From Streptomyces sp. NBC_00162 (GTDB lineage Bacteria; Actinomycetota; Actinomycetes; Streptomycetales; Streptomycetaceae), in assembly GCF_024611995.1 (NCBI RefSeq), contig NZ_CP102509.1:372001-436000 (forward strand): 64,000 bases of DNA. The letters run 5' to 3'. The translations under genes were made by a program, and so were the position numbers. How positions within the stretch are numbered: the first letter of the stretch is position 1; each line of letters starts with the position of its first letter. The notes beneath the pieces are model-generated. The model saw only the letters and a list, made by a program, of their open reading frames with translations. It did no database searches and was not told the origin of the DNA. Below are positions 26,913 through 35,525 of this stretch, piece after piece.

Positions 26913-27743
26913 TCAGCCCTTGGTGGCGCCCGCGGTGAGGCCGCCGATCAACTGCCGCTCGGCGACGGCGTAGAACGCGAGGGCGGGGACCATGGCGAGC
27001 ACGATGTAGGCGAGGACGAGCGCGTAGTCGGTCGAGTACTGGCCCTGGAACTGCTGGACTCCGACCGGGATCGTCTGCCATTTCGGGTCGTTGAACACCA
27101 GCAGCGGCAGGAAGAAGTTGTTCCAGCTCGCGACGATCGCCAGCACCGACACCGTGCCGAGCGCCGGACGCGCCATCGGCAGCAGGATCTTCCAGAAGAA
27201 GCGGAACTTGCCGCAGCCGTCCATGATGGCCGCCTCCTCGACCTCCGCCGGGATGGTCCGGAAGAAGCCGCGCAGAATGATGATCGTCATGGGGAGCCCG
27301 AACGCCGCCTGCGGGAGGATCACTCCGAGCGGGTTGTCGAGCAGGTCGAAGGTGCGCAGCAGCAGGAACAACGGCAGGACGGCCACCGCGAACGGGAACA
27401 TGAGCCCGATCGTGAACAGCGTGTAGAAAAGCTCCCTGCCCCGGAAGGCGTAGCGGGCCAGCACGAACGCCGCCATCGCGGAGACCGCCACCGTGCAGCA
27501 CGTCGTGCCGATCGCGATGCCCGCGCTGTTGGCGATCTGCCGCCAGAACATTCCGTCGCCGAGAATTCCGGTGTAGTTGCCGGTCTTCCAGTGCTCGGGC
27601 AGCCCGAACGGGTTGGTCGTCAGCTCGCCGGTGCTCTTGAACCCGGAGATCACCGCGTAGACCAGCGGCACGACGACGAACGCTCCGATCAGCCAGACCA
27701 CGGCGTGCAGCGACAGGCCTCGTGCCGTCCTGCGGGCGTTCAT
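26913..27743 (-). CDS. Sugar ABC transporter permease (MalG-like)
   Basis: 276 residues from ATG 27743, overlapping the upstream permease stop by four bases (ATGA). Six membrane segments, and the cytoplasmic EAA loop EEAAIMDGCGKFRFFWKILL that docks the ATPase. It belongs to the CUT1 class (oligosaccharides). No ATPase gene is in the operon, as is usual for Streptomyces CUT1 systems that share the MsiK ATPase. It forms the channel with the permease at 27740-28729 and receives substrate from the lipoprotein at 28722-30014, probably xylo- or arabinoxylo-oligosaccharides (BxlEFG-like). Confidence 0.92.
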   Translation of the reverse strand: MNARRTARGLSLHAVVWLIGAFVVVPLVYAVISGFKSTGELTTNPFGLPEHWKTGNYTGILGDGMFWRQIANSAGIAIGTTCCTVAVSAMAAFVLARYAFRGRELFYTLFTIGLMFPFAVAVLPLFLLLRTFDLLDNPLGVILPQAAFGLPMTIIILRGFFRTIPAEVEEAAIMDGCGKFRFFWKILLPMARPALGTVSVLAIVASWNNFFLPLLVFNDPKWQTIPVGVQQFQGQYSTDYALVLAYIVLAMVPALAFYAVAERQLIGGLTAGATKG

Positions 27744-28729
27744 CGGCCACCTCCCGAGGTGACGGCCCCGCTCAGGTCACGGCGGAGCACGTAGCGCTGG
27801 TAGAAGAGGGAGAAGACCAGGCTGATCATGAACAGCACCACGCTGATCGCACTGGCATAGCCGACCTGGTAGCGCTTGAACCCGAACTGGAACATCGAGA
27901 TCGCCATCGTCTCGGAGGAGTGGTTGGGCCCGCCCGCCGTCATGACCCAGACCAGGTCGAAGAGCTGGATGGCCCCGATGATCGAAAGGAAGGCGCTGAT
28001 CCGGATCGTCGGGCCCAGCAGCGGCAGCGTCACGTGCCGGAAGCGCTGCCAGACGCCGGCGCCGTCGATGGAGGCGGCCTCGAGGATCTCGCTCGGGATG
28101 CTCTGCAGTCCGGCGAGGAAGAGCATCATGTGGAAGCCGAAGTACTTCCAGGTCATGACCACGAACAGGGTCGGCATGACCGTCGAGGGATCGGCGAGCC
28201 ACTTCCCCCGCAGCCCCTCCAGGCCGAGGGCGCCGGCGAGATGGTCGGCCATGCCGGCACCGGGAAGGAAGATCATCGTGAAGAGGACCGCCGTGACCAC
28301 CTCGGACAGGACGTACGGCGCGAAGAACAGCATCCGGTAGACGGCCCGGCCGCGCAGCCGCTGGTTGAGCAGGACCGCGGTGAAAAGCGCGAACGGCAAC
28401 TGCACCGTGATCGACAGGGCGATCAGGTACAGCCCGCGCTTCAGATCGCCGAGGAAGACCTGATCGCGGAAGAGCGTGGCGTAGTTCTCCAAGCCGATGA
28501 AGTCGTCCAGGGGGCCGATCCCGCCCCACTTGAAGAAGCCGGTGTAGACGGCGACGACGATCGGGGCGAGGACGAAGACGAGGAAGAGGACCAGAGCCGG
28601 GACAAGGAACCAGGTGACCGACGCCCAGCTTCCCAATCCGTGCAGGAGCGACCGTGATGGGGCAGGCGGGCGCGCCGGCACGGCGTCCTTCGTCCGCTCC
28701 TTGGTCAGGGTGGACACGGAGCTAGGCAC
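27740..28729 (-). CDS. Sugar ABC transporter permease (MalF-like)
   Basis: 329 residues from GTG 28729, which overlaps the binding-protein stop by eight bases; GTG 28717 is an alternative start. A ~45-residue cytoplasmic leader precedes the first of six membrane helices (WFLVPALVLFLVFVLAPIVV). The EAA loop reads EILEAASIDGAGVWQRFRHV and the end overlaps the next permease by ATGA. It is the membrane partner of the MalG-like protein in a CUT1 importer. No ATPase is encoded nearby, so a shared MsiK-type ATPase is expected. Confidence 0.92.
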   Translation of the reverse strand: MPSSVSTLTKERTKDAVPARPPAPSRSLLHGLGSWASVTWFLVPALVLFLVFVLAPIVVAVYTGFFKWGGIGPLDDFIGLENYATLFRDQVFLGDLKRGLYLIALSITVQLPFALFTAVLLNQRLRGRAVYRMLFFAPYVLSEVVTAVLFTMIFLPGAGMADHLAGALGLEGLRGKWLADPSTVMPTLFVVMTWKYFGFHMMLFLAGLQSIPSEILEAASIDGAGVWQRFRHVTLPLLGPTIRISAFLSIIGAIQLFDLVWVMTAGGPNHSSETMAISMFQFGFKRYQVGYASAISVVLFMISLVFSLFYQRYVLRRDLSGAVTSGGGR

Positions 28730-30014
28730 CCTTCGCAGCCTCGGTGATCGACTTGGTGACCTGCTCGGGCGTCTTCTTGCCCGCGATGAGGTCGGCGACG
28801 CTGTCGTTGACCTCCTGGCCCACCGCAGGCGGGTAGGCCTGGTCGAGGAAGAGCTGGAAGCCCGTCGCCTTGACCAGGCTGTCGGCCACCACCTTTCTGT
28901 TGGGCTCGGTGAGCTGGCTCTCCGCGCCCTTGACGACCGGCAGGTAGCCGTTGGAGGCCAGCAGCTTGGACTCGTTCTCCAGCACGAAGAACTTCAGGAA
29001 GTCCAGCGCCTCCTTCGGGGCGCCCTTGCGCAGCGCGAAGCCGCCGCCACCGCCGAACACCTCGGTGGCCTGGCCGACGCCGCCGTCGACCGTCGGGAAG
29101 GGGAAGAAGCCCAGGTCCGCTCCGAGGTCCGCGCCCGCGTCCTTCTGCACCGACGGCGCCCACTGCCCCATCAGCTCCATGGCGGCCTTGCCGTTGCCCA
29201 TGGTCGCGGCCTGGCCGCCGGGGGTGGAGTAGCCGGCGCCGAGGAAGCCCGTCTGGAACGGCTGGAGGTCGACCAGCTCCTTGAGGTGGGTGCCCGCCTG
29301 GACGAAGCCGGCGCCGGTGAAGTCCTTGGTGGTCGCGGCCTGCTGCAGGGCGGGGAGGCCTGCGACGCGCATCGCGAGGTAGGCCCAGTAGTAGTGGCCC
29401 GGCCATTTCTCCTTGCCCGCGAGGGCGATCGGAGTGACGCCCGCCGCCTTGAGCTTCTTGACGTCTTCGAGGAACTCGGCCCAGGTGGCCGGCGGAGCGG
29501 TGATCCCGGCCTCGGCGAAGAGCTTCTTGTTGTACCAGAAGCCGACCATGCCGACGTCGTAGGGCACCCCGTAGGTCCGGCCCTCGAACTGATAGGCCTG
29601 CAGCGACACCGGGGTGAGGTCGGACGACCAGCCGAACGCCTCGGTGAGGTCCTCGACCAGCCCCGCGTCGATCTGCTGCCGCAGAACGCCGCCGCCCCAG
29701 GTCTGGAAGACATCGGGGAGCTTGCCCGACGAAGTGTTCGCCGTCAGCTTGGACTTGAAGGCCTCGTTCTCCAACGAGGTCGTCTTGATCGTGATGTTCG
29801 GGTGAGCGGCCGTGAACGCCGAGGAGATCTGCGGGAACAGGGACTTGCCCGGTTCCGTCGTGGCGATGTTCCACCACGCGAAGGTCACCTTGCCGTCGGC
29901 CGCCGCCCCCGAGCCGGAGCCCCCGCCGCCGCAGGCCGCGGTGAGCGAGACGGACAGAGCGGTCAGGCCCGAGAGCGCGAGGAAGCTTCGTCGACTCGGG
30001 GGTGTGCTGGCCAT
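28722..30014 (-). CDS. Sugar-binding lipoprotein of a CUT1 ABC transporter
   Basis: 430 residues from ATG 30014 with GGAGG upstream. The N-terminus is a lipoprotein signal with an RR pair (SRRSFLALSGLTALSVSLTA) and lipobox TAAC, so the protein is tethered outside the membrane. The rest is a family 1 (MalE-type) solute-binding protein. It is the first gene of the xylan operon, preceded by a promoter (30087-30115) and an operator-like repeat (30048-30060). It should capture xylan-derived oligosaccharides. Similarity in position and partners to the Streptomyces BxlE system is inferred; the ligand is unknown. Confidence 0.9.
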   Translation of the reverse strand: MASTPPSRRSFLALSGLTALSVSLTAACGGGGSGSGAAADGKVTFAWWNIATTEPGKSLFPQISSAFTAAHPNITIKTTSLENEAFKSKLTANTSSGKLPDVFQTWGGGVLRQQIDAGLVEDLTEAFGWSSDLTPVSLQAYQFEGRTYGVPYDVGMVGFWYNKKLFAEAGITAPPATWAEFLEDVKKLKAAGVTPIALAGKEKWPGHYYWAYLAMRVAGLPALQQAATTKDFTGAGFVQAGTHLKELVDLQPFQTGFLGAGYSTPGGQAATMGNGKAAMELMGQWAPSVQKDAGADLGADLGFFPFPTVDGGVGQATEVFGGGGGFALRKGAPKEALDFLKFFVLENESKLLASNGYLPVVKGAESQLTEPNRKVVADSLVKATGFQLFLDQAYPPAVGQEVNDSVADLIAGKKTPEQVTKSITEAAKGA

Positions 30015-30047
30015 GGGACCTCCGGGGTGATGAATGCCGGTTCGGTT

Positions 30048-30060
30048 CGAAAATGTTTCG
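30048..30060. promoter_or_regulatory. Operator-like repeat CGAAA-ATG-TTTCG
   Basis: Five-base inverted arms with a three-base spacer, 34 bases before the lipoprotein start. The same layout occurs at 42143-42155 and 42211-42223 near the XlnA-type gene. It is probably bound by the divergent LacI-type protein (30245-31257). Confidence 0.65.
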
Positions 30061-30086
30061 TAATGTTCTCGAATTCGTGCTGCCAC

Positions 30087-30115
30087 AAACTAGGAACGCG
30101 AAGCCTCCCGGTCAA
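30087..30115 (-). promoter_or_regulatory. Putative promoter of the xylan operon
   Basis: On the minus strand TTGACC (30115-30110), 17-base spacer, TAGTTT (30092-30087). The operator-like repeat at 30048-30060 lies just downstream, where a bound repressor would block transcription. Confidence 0.55.
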
Positions 30116-30244
30116 GCCTTCTCACCGAATTTCCGTCGGCAGCAGCCCTCTTGTGGCTTGACAACCAGGTCGCGCCGACCGGAAACTCTTCGAAAGTTTG
30201 CGATATCTGTCGCTAACCCAAGGCGTCCGCGCGGAGGAGAGAAG

Positions 30245-31257
30245 TTGAGCGAGCAGCGCCCGACCCTGGCCGTCATCGCCGCTGAGGCAGGGGTCTCCCA
30301 GGCCACCGTGTCCAAGGTGGTCAACGGCCGCTCCGACGTCGCACCCGCGACACGCGAACGGATCGAGAGCCTGCTGCGCTCCCACAACTACCTCCACCCC
30401 GGCGCGCAGGCCAGGGCCCGCAGGTCCGGCCTGGTCGACCTGATCATCGGCGGTCTGGACAGCGCGTGGGCAGTGGAGATACTGCGCGGCGTCGAGGCCG
30501 AGTGCGCCCAGCGGAGCGTCGGCACCGTCGTGTCGCTCGTCCCGCCGGGCGAGGCCACGCCTTCGAGTTGGGCCGCACTGCCGGTCCTGCACCACAGCGA
30601 CGGCGTCATCCTCGTCACCGCCTCGGTCACCCAGGCCCAGCGCGCCCAGGTCGAACAGGCCGGGGTGGCACTCGTCGTCATCGACCCGATCGACCTGCCG
30701 GGCAGCGGTGTGCCGAGCATCGGCGCGACCAACTGGGCGGGCGGCCTCGCCGCCACGGAACACCTGCTGGAGCTGGGGCACCGCCGGATCGCCGCGATCG
30801 GCGGGCGCAAGGAGATGCTCTGCAGCCAGGCCCGCATCGACGGGTACCGCGCCGCGCTGGAGCGGGCCGGGATCGAGGTCGACCGCGACCTGATCCGGTT
30901 CGGCGACTTCCAGCACGAGGGCGGGTTCCAGCGCGCCCGGGAACTGCTCGCCCTCCCCGAGCCGCCGACCGCCATCTTCGCCGGCAGCGACCAGCAGGCG
31001 ATGGGCGTCTACGAAGCCGCCCGCCAGGGCGGACTGAGCATCCCGCAAGACCTGAGCGTGGTCGGCTTCGACGACCTGCCGATGTGCGAATGGCTGTCCC
31101 CGCCGCTGACGACGGTGCGCCAGCCGCTGGAGGAGATGGGCGGCTCGCCGCCCGCACACTCTTCCAGCTCCTGGACGGCCAGCCCCTGGTCAGCCCCCGG
31201 ATGGAGCTCTCGACCGAGCTCAAGGTCCGGCTCTCCACCGCCCTGCCCCGTCTCTAG
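30245..31257 (+). CDS. LacI-family regulator of the xylan operon (one-base frame break near the end)
   Basis: Starts TTG 30245 with GGAGGAGAG upstream. The N-terminal HTH (LAVIAAEAGVSQATVSKVVN) and hinge are followed by the periplasmic-binding-like sensor domain (FAGSDQQAMGVYEAARQGGL, SVVGFDDLPMCEWLSPPLTT). At about 31138-31144 one base is missing: the first frame continues as nonsense, while the next frame gives the proper end LAARTLFQLLDGQP..LPRL with a stop at 31255-31257. About 335 residues if repaired. Divergent from the xylan ABC operon and followed by GH3/GH43 genes, it corresponds in position to BxlR, the repressor of the bxl operon. The break may be a sequence error. Confidence 0.8.
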
Positions 31258-31308
31258 TGCTGTGACCGGCGAGGTTCACCGTGTCACGGCGCACGGCACG
31301 GCACCTCT

Positions 31309-31437
31309 CCCCCAGCTACCGCTGGGAGGTGCCCCCGGCGTTGTCGGACCGCCCCGAGTACGTCCAGTACAAGCGGCGGCCCTCCGCCTTGCGATGCACC
31401 GCACCCCCGGGAGCCCCTCCCAGCGGTAGCTGGGGGA
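31309..31437. repeat. Inverted pair of 21-bp palindromic repeats
   Basis: Arm 31309-31329 and its perfect reverse complement 31417-31437. Each arm contains the mini-hairpin CCCAGC-TACC-GCTGGG. The pair sits between the LacI-type and GH3 genes. A third copy (27 identical bases including the flank) is inside the GH2 gene at 51990-52016. Confidence 0.75.
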
Positions 31438-31483
31438 ACCGCGACCCGGCAAACCTTCCCGGCCACAGCACTAGGAGAACTCC

Positions 31484-33703
31484 TTGACCGAGCCCTGGCG
31501 TGACCCCCTCCTGCCCGTGTCCATACGAGTCTCCGATCTGCTGAAACGGATGACGCTGGAGGAGAAGGCGGGTCAGCTCGCCGGATTCTGGGCGCTGCCC
31601 TCGGATCCGGGCGCACCCGTCGCGCCGATGGAGGACGATTCCGGCGAGTCCGCGCCCGGCCTCGACGACATCGTCGCCCACGGCCTCGGCCAGCTCACCC
31701 GGGTGTACGGCACCGCGCCGATCACCGCGGAAGCCGGGATGGAGCGGCTCGCCTCGCTCCAGCGGCAGGTGACCGGATCCGGCCGGTTCGGGATACCGGC
31801 GGTCGCTCACGAAGAGTGCCTGACCGGGTTCATGACGTTCGGAGCGACGGTCTTCCCCGGGCCACTGGCCTGGGGCGCCTCCTTCGATCCCGGGCTCGTG
31901 CGCCAGATGGCCGCCGCCATCGGCGCGGGGATGCGGCGGGTCGGCGTCCACCAGGGGCTGGCTCCGGTGCTCGACGTGGTCCGCGACTACCGGTGGGGCA
32001 GGACCGAGGAGTGCATCGGCGAGGACCCTTATCTCGTCGGAGCGATCGGCACCGCCTATGTGCAGGGCTTGGAAGGATCCGGGATCGTGGCGACGCTCAA
32101 GCACTTCGCCGGGTACTCGGCCTCGCGCGGCGGCCGGAACATGGCCCCCGTCTCCTCAGGACCGCGCGAGTTCGCCGACGTACTGGTCGAGCCCTTCGTA
32201 CGGGCACTGCGCGAGGGAGGCGCCCGGTCGGTGATGAACAGTTACACCGATGTGGACGGCGTTCCGGTGGCCGCCGACGAACGGCTGCTGACCGAACTGC
32301 TCAGGGGTGAGCTCGGTTTCGGCGGTGTGGTCGTCGCCGACTACTACGCCGTCTCCTTCCTGGAGACCCGGCACGGTGTCACCGGATCGCGCGGCGCGGC
32401 CGGCGCGCTGGCACTGACCGCCGGAATCGACGTCGAGCTACCCACGGCCCGCTGCTACGGCGAGCCGCTGACCGACCTCGTCCGGTCGGGAAGCGTACCC
32501 GAGGAGCTCATCGACCGGGCCGCGGAACGGGTCCTGCTGCAGAAGGCCGAGCTCGGCCTGCTCGACCCCGGCTGGGAACCCGTCCAACCCGAGCCGGTCG
32601 ACCTCGACCCGCCGGAGAACCGGGCACTGGCCAGGCTCCTGGCCGAACGGTCCACCGTCCTGCTCGCCAACGACGGCATCCTGCCGCTGCAGCCGTGCCG
32701 GGTGGCGATCAGCGGGCCCTACGCCGACGACCCCCAGTCCTTCCTCGGCTGTTACTCCTTCCCCAATCACGTCGCCCTGCCCGGCGACCTCGGTCTGGAG
32801 ATCCCGACGCTCGGCGAGGCGCTCACCGCTGCCGGGTTCACGGTCACCGAGGAAGATCCGGACGTGAACGTGCTGGTGCTCGGGGACCGGGCGGGCATGT
32901 TCGGCCGGGGCACCTCCGGAGAGGGCTGCGACGCCGAGACCCTCGACCTGCCCGGCGACCAGGCCGCACTCGCCTCCGCCGTTCTGGACTCCGAGGTGCC
33001 GACCGTCCTGGTGCTCGTCTCCGGACGGCCCTACGCGCTCGGCACACTGGCCGAGCGCGCATCGGCCGTGGTGCAGGTCTTCTTCCCCGGAGAGGAGGGT
33101 GGGACGGCGCTGGCCCGGATCATCAGCGGGGCCGCGGAACCGTCCGGGCGGCTGCCCGTCTCGATCCCCCGCCAGGTCGGCGGCCAGCCCGGCACCTATC
33201 TGCACGCCAGGCTCGGCGGGCACACCGACTGGAGCTCGGTCGACCCGACCCCGCTGTTCCCCTTCGGACACGGGCTGAGCTGGACCAGCTTCACCTGCTC
33301 GGAGCTCTCGGTGGATCCCGTCGCCGCGACGGACGGGGCCGTCGCCGTTTCGGTCACCGCACGCAACGTCGGCGAGGTGACCGGGACCGAGGTGGTCCAG
33401 CTGTACCTCTCCGACCCCGTGGCGTCCGTCGTCCGGCCGCAGCGGTGGCTCGCCGGGTTCGCCAGGGTCGAGCTGCGGCCGGGCGCGGCCGCCCGGATCA
33501 CCTTCTCCGTCCATGCCGACCGGACCTCCTTCACCGGGCTCGATCTGCGCAGAAGAGTGGAGCCCGGGGAGATCGGCGTGGCCGTCGGACGGTCAAGCGG
33601 CGATCTTCCGCTCCAGGGCTCCTTCACTCTGGAGGGCCCCGTACGTCACCCGGCGGCCGACCGGGTGCTGTCCGTGCCGGTCGAGATCGTCCCGGTTTCA
33701 TGA
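31484..33703 (+). CDS. GH3 beta-xylosidase/beta-glucosidase, intracellular
   Basis: 739 residues from TTG 31484 with AGGAG upstream. No signal peptide. N-terminal GH3 barrel (about 15-300) with LKHFAGYSASRGGRN and the nucleophile Asp in GGVVVADYYAVSF. A six-stranded sandwich domain (about 385-560) and a C-terminal fibronectin-III-like domain (about 610-700) follow. The protein hydrolyses imported xylo-oligosaccharides from the non-reducing end, like BxlA. It overlaps the GH43 gene by four bases (ATGA), and both lie in line behind the LacI-type regulator. Confidence 0.92.
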   Translation: MTEPWRDPLLPVSIRVSDLLKRMTLEEKAGQLAGFWALPSDPGAPVAPMEDDSGESAPGLDDIVAHGLGQLTRVYGTAPITAEAGMERLASLQRQVTGSGRFGIPAVAHEECLTGFMTFGATVFPGPLAWGASFDPGLVRQMAAAIGAGMRRVGVHQGLAPVLDVVRDYRWGRTEECIGEDPYLVGAIGTAYVQGLEGSGIVATLKHFAGYSASRGGRNMAPVSSGPREFADVLVEPFVRALREGGARSVMNSYTDVDGVPVAADERLLTELLRGELGFGGVVVADYYAVSFLETRHGVTGSRGAAGALALTAGIDVELPTARCYGEPLTDLVRSGSVPEELIDRAAERVLLQKAELGLLDPGWEPVQPEPVDLDPPENRALARLLAERSTVLLANDGILPLQPCRVAISGPYADDPQSFLGCYSFPNHVALPGDLGLEIPTLGEALTAAGFTVTEEDPDVNVLVLGDRAGMFGRGTSGEGCDAETLDLPGDQAALASAVLDSEVPTVLVLVSGRPYALGTLAERASAVVQVFFPGEEGGTALARIISGAAEPSGRLPVSIPRQVGGQPGTYLHARLGGHTDWSSVDPTPLFPFGHGLSWTSFTCSELSVDPVAATDGAVAVSVTARNVGEVTGTEVVQLYLSDPVASVVRPQRWLAGFARVELRPGAAARITFSVHADRTSFTGLDLRRRVEPGEIGVAVGRSSGDLPLQGSFTLEGPVRHPAADRVLSVPVEIVPVS

Positions 33704-35193
33704 CCGGGTTCTCCGGTGATCCCGTGCTGCCCGGGTTCCGGCCCGACCCGTCCGTCTGCCGGGTGGGAGCGGACTACTACCTGGTGACGTCCAGCTTCGA
33801 ATGGTTCCCGGGCCTTCCCGTGTTCCACAGCCGCGACCTCGTGAACTGGCGGCGCATCGGCTCCGCGCTCGACCGGCCGTCCCAGCTCGACCTCGACGGG
33901 TGCGAGCCCTCACGGGGCCTGTTCGCACCGACGATCCGGCACCATGACGGGGTCTTTCATCTCGTCTGCACGCTGATGGACGGCCCCGGCCATTTCGTCG
34001 TCACGGCGACCGACCCGGCGGGGCCGTGGTCGGAGCCCCACTGGTTGGACGGTGAGGGCTTCGACCCGTCGCTGTTCTTCGACGACGGGCCGGACGACGG
34101 CGACGGGCACGGGGACGGCGAGGGCAACGGCGACGGCCGGGCCTGGTTCACCGCCGCACGAGTCGTGGACGAAGCCGCGGGGCGCACCGAGATCTGGATG
34201 CGCGAATACCTTCCCCAGGAACGACGGCTGACGGGACCCGAGCACGTCCTGTGGTCGGGAAGCCACCCGGGCGCCCGATGGTCGGAAGCCCCGCACCTCT
34301 ACAGGATCGACGGCACCTATCTTCTGCTCACCGCCGAGGGCGGCACCGATGTGGACCACAGCGTGGTGGCCGCCCGCGCCGACCGTGTGACCGGCCCCTA
34401 CGAGGGCGCCCCCGGCAACCCGTTGCTACCGCCCGCCAAGGGCCCGGTCACCTGCACCGGGCACGCCGACCTCGTCCAAACCCCGAACGGCGAGTGGCGG
34501 GCGGTCCTCCTGGGCGTCCGCCCGGGCTCCGCCCTCGGCCGCGAGACCTTCCTCAGCCGGATCACCTGGGACGACGGCTGGCCGGTCTTCTCCCCCGTCG
34601 TCCACACCGACCTTCGCCGCCCCCTCCACGACGACTTCGCCACCCTCTCCGCCGACTGGAGCACCCTGCGCACCCCACCCGCGCGGTTCTGGACCACCGG
34701 CGACGGGCTCCGCCTCCAGCTCCGCCCCGACCGCATCGGCGAACGCACCACCCCGTCCCTGCTGGCCCGCCCCCAGGAACAGCCCGACTGCGACGTCTCC
34801 GCCGAACTGCACTTCACCCCCGCCGCGCCGGACGAACAGGCGGGCCTCGCCGTAGTCCTCGACGACGACACCCATCTCCTCTTCCTCCGCACCGCGGAAG
34901 GACTCAGCCTCCGACACGGGCCCGAGGTCCTGGCCGGCGTTCCCGTCCCCCCGGGCCCCATTCGCCTGCGGGTCCGCATCCGCGGCTTCAGCCACACCTT
35001 CGCCCACGCGGCACCCGACGGCGCCTGGCAGGACCTGACCATCGTCGAAGCCACCTTCCTCACCCCGCTGTTCACCAGCATCCAGCTCGGCCTCTACGCC
35101 ACCTCCAACGGCCGCCCCTCCACCAACCAAGCCCACTTCACGTGGTTCGACATCACGTACCCGAGCCCACAGGAACCGCCAGGCAGGCCCTGA
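33700..35193 (+). CDS. GH43 beta-xylosidase/arabinofuranosidase, intracellular
   Basis: 497 residues from ATG 33700, overlapping the GH3 stop. The five-bladed propeller (about 5-310) has the base Asp in FRPDPSVCRVGADYYLVTSS and the acid Glu in WSEAPHLYRIDGTYLLLTAE. A C-terminal beta-sandwich (about 320-490) is typical of two-domain GH43 xylosidases. An unusual insertion near residues 127-146 consists almost only of Asp-Gly, Gly-His and Glu-Gly repeats. There is no signal peptide. With GH3 it should complete the breakdown of arabinoxylo-oligosaccharides in the cytoplasm. Confidence 0.9.
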   Translation: MTGFSGDPVLPGFRPDPSVCRVGADYYLVTSSFEWFPGLPVFHSRDLVNWRRIGSALDRPSQLDLDGCEPSRGLFAPTIRHHDGVFHLVCTLMDGPGHFVVTATDPAGPWSEPHWLDGEGFDPSLFFDDGPDDGDGHGDGEGNGDGRAWFTAARVVDEAAGRTEIWMREYLPQERRLTGPEHVLWSGSHPGARWSEAPHLYRIDGTYLLLTAEGGTDVDHSVVAARADRVTGPYEGAPGNPLLPPAKGPVTCTGHADLVQTPNGEWRAVLLGVRPGSALGRETFLSRITWDDGWPVFSPVVHTDLRRPLHDDFATLSADWSTLRTPPARFWTTGDGLRLQLRPDRIGERTTPSLLARPQEQPDCDVSAELHFTPAAPDEQAGLAVVLDDDTHLLFLRTAEGLSLRHGPEVLAGVPVPPGPIRLRVRIRGFSHTFAHAAPDGAWQDLTIVEATFLTPLFTSIQLGLYATSNGRPSTNQAHFTWFDITYPSPQEPPGRP

Positions 35194-35392
35194 GACCGCT
35201 GATGCCACGGCCAGGTCGCGGTCCGCGTCCGCCACCTGCCGGCTCGCACCTCACCTCCCGCCCAGCCGACCCCATTTGACCGCGGTGTACGTGGCCGCGA
35301 TGCACGCCGCCGGAGCGGATCGATCGCCTGGAGCAGCTGCGCGCGGTACGCAGTGCGCGGGCCGGCCTTGTCGGCACCGCCCGTCGAAGGTA
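35194..35392. other. Intergenic stretch between GH43 and the GH127 promoter
   Basis: No gene, repeat or terminator recognised. Confidence 0.4.
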
Positions 35393-35421
35393 TTGACACG
35401 TCAATTGTGAGCGCTAACACT
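35393..35421 (+). promoter_or_regulatory. GH127 promoter with embedded operator
   Basis: TTGACA (35393-35398), 17-base spacer, AACACT (35416-35421). The operator TGTGAGCGCTAACA (35406-35419) fills the spacer and covers the -10 region. The same 14 bases occur before araD (57227-57240). Confidence 0.7.
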
Positions 35422-35525
35422 CGTGCGCAGCAGGCGGCCGCCCCCACCGACCTCGCAGCCGCCGGTTGAAGCCCAACAGCCCTTGTGCGCGGCGCCCTTA
35501 TCTCTCACGGACCATGGAGTTCGCC

